From contig NZ_AP018448.1 in NCBI RefSeq assembly GCF_030294945.1, positions 9,334,501 through 9,398,500 on the forward strand: a DNA stretch of 64,000 nucleotides, given 5' to 3'. This DNA is from Streptomyces graminofaciens. Lineage in GTDB: Bacteria; Actinomycetota; Actinomycetes; Streptomycetales; Streptomycetaceae. The position numbers and the translations under genes are program-made. Position 1 is the first letter of the stretch, and the number at the start of each line of letters is the position of its first letter. The notes under the pieces are model-generated. The model made no database searches, had not been told where the DNA came from, and saw nothing but the letters and a program-made list of their open reading frames with translations. Below, piece by piece: positions 63,610 through 64,000 of the stretch.

Positions 63610-64000
63610 ATGTCTGTCTCCACCCTTGTCGTCGACCAGTCCGTTTATTCCTCGCTGCCCGTTCTGGGAGGAGATGTCACCGTCCCGCTCGTCACCGGCG
63701 GTGAGGTCACCTACGCCGCGCTCGACTACGCCGCCAGCGCCCCGGCGCTGCAGCGGGTGTGGGACGACGTGGCGGCGTACGCCCCGTACTACGGGAGCGT
63801 GCACCGGGGCGCCGGATACCTGTCGCAGCTGTCCACGGATCTCTTCGAGAACGCCCGGAAGACCGTCGCCGAGTTCCTCGACTGCCGCGACGACGACCAG
63901 GTGGTGTTCACCCGGTCGACCACCGACTCGCTCAACCTCCTCGCCGCCGCGCTGCCCGCCGACTGCCAGGTCTTCGTTTTCGAGACCGAGCACCACGCCT
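63610..64000 (+). CDS. Class V aminotransferase-fold PLP enzyme, C-terminus cut by window edge
   Basis: 130 codons are visible. The start ATG 63610 has GGGAG 7 bases upstream. The blocks YAALDYAASAPALQRVWDDV, YGSVHRGAGYLSQLSTDLFE and VVFTRSTTDSLNLLAAAL are those of cysteine desulfurase/selenocysteine lyase-like enzymes. The PLP lysine and catalytic cysteine would lie outside the window. The SAM-IV riboswitch points to sulfur amino-acid metabolism. Confidence 0.88.
   Translation, partial: MSVSTLVVDQSVYSSLPVLGGDVTVPLVTGGEVTYAALDYAASAPALQRVWDDVAAYAPYYGSVHRGAGYLSQLSTDLFENARKTVAEFLDCRDDDQVVFTRSTTDSLNLLAAALPADCQVFVFETEHHA

Noticed and set aside
1..64000. tRNA or rRNA genes, prophage, attachment sites
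   Set aside because: No tRNA-like cloverleaf, rRNA stretch, integrase or phage gene was recognised by eye.

Overview
The window is high-GC actinobacterial DNA and reads as Streptomyces. The evidence is the third-position GC bias, GTG starts with GGAG-type ribosome sites, many 4-base ATGA/GTGA gene overlaps, a conserved primary-metabolism backbone, a TTA codon in a biosynthetic gene, a SAM-IV riboswitch and a recurrent 'ggggcgcggggaactgcgc' intergenic repeat. From memory, the backbone order matches the S. coelicolor region from the pyruvate dehydrogenase E1 gene to trpD. I could not check this by search.

Left part (1-9.4 kb): aceE (cut by the window edge), a FadR-type GntR regulator, a lipoprotein, and the E2 (sucB) and E3 (lpdA) dehydrogenase subunits, then pepA. 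From 9.9 to 16.0 kb lies a compact four-gene set resembling Pel exopolysaccharide synthesis: a secreted PelA-like deacetylase, a PelF-like glycosyltransferase, a PelG-like membrane protein and a GH114 lipoprotein. From 16.0 to 22.4 kb are late cobalamin genes (cobS, cobT, and a cobU carrying an extra N-terminal domain) mixed with membrane proteins and a methyltransferase. From 22.5 to 37.6 kb are envelope-stress and signalling genes (pspA-pspAA, a NarL two-component pair, an RND pump, a Ser/Thr kinase with a PQQ sensor domain), nadA, erpA and an anchored secreted protein. From 37.8 to 49.9 kb are an adenosine-kinase-type kinase, a cysteine desulfurase-TusA fusion and the respiratory supercomplex genes ctaC-ctaD-ctaF, ctaE and qcrC-qcrA-qcrB, with an L,D-transpeptidase and a receiver-like protein between ctaF and ctaE.

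The accessory part lies between qcrB and the right end. A strong terminator closes qcrB. A biosynthetic cluster follows at about 50.1-59.3 kb: P450 and idi on the plus strand, facing an operon on the minus strand. That operon reads, in transcription order, KAS III-like, cyclase, ThDP enzyme, squalene-synthase-like prenyltransferase, FabH-type KAS III, ACP, aminotransferase. The set and order match what I know of bacterial carbazole alkaloid clusters (carquinostatin, neocarazostatin, lavanduquocin). Its promoter region carries five GTAAC-type direct repeats phased by whole helical turns, like SARP sites, and the first gene has a TTA codon, suggesting bldA control.

To the right, housekeeping trpD is followed by a decayed IS3-family transposase, a frameshifted dxs pseudogene (first step of the MEP isoprenoid pathway), and an intact short cis-prenyltransferase resembling cyclolavandulyl diphosphate synthase. 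Together, idi (DMAPP supply), this enzyme and the prenyltransferase suggest a cyclolavandulyl-decorated carbazole. The window ends with a SAM-IV riboswitch in front of a truncated class V aminotransferase-fold gene.
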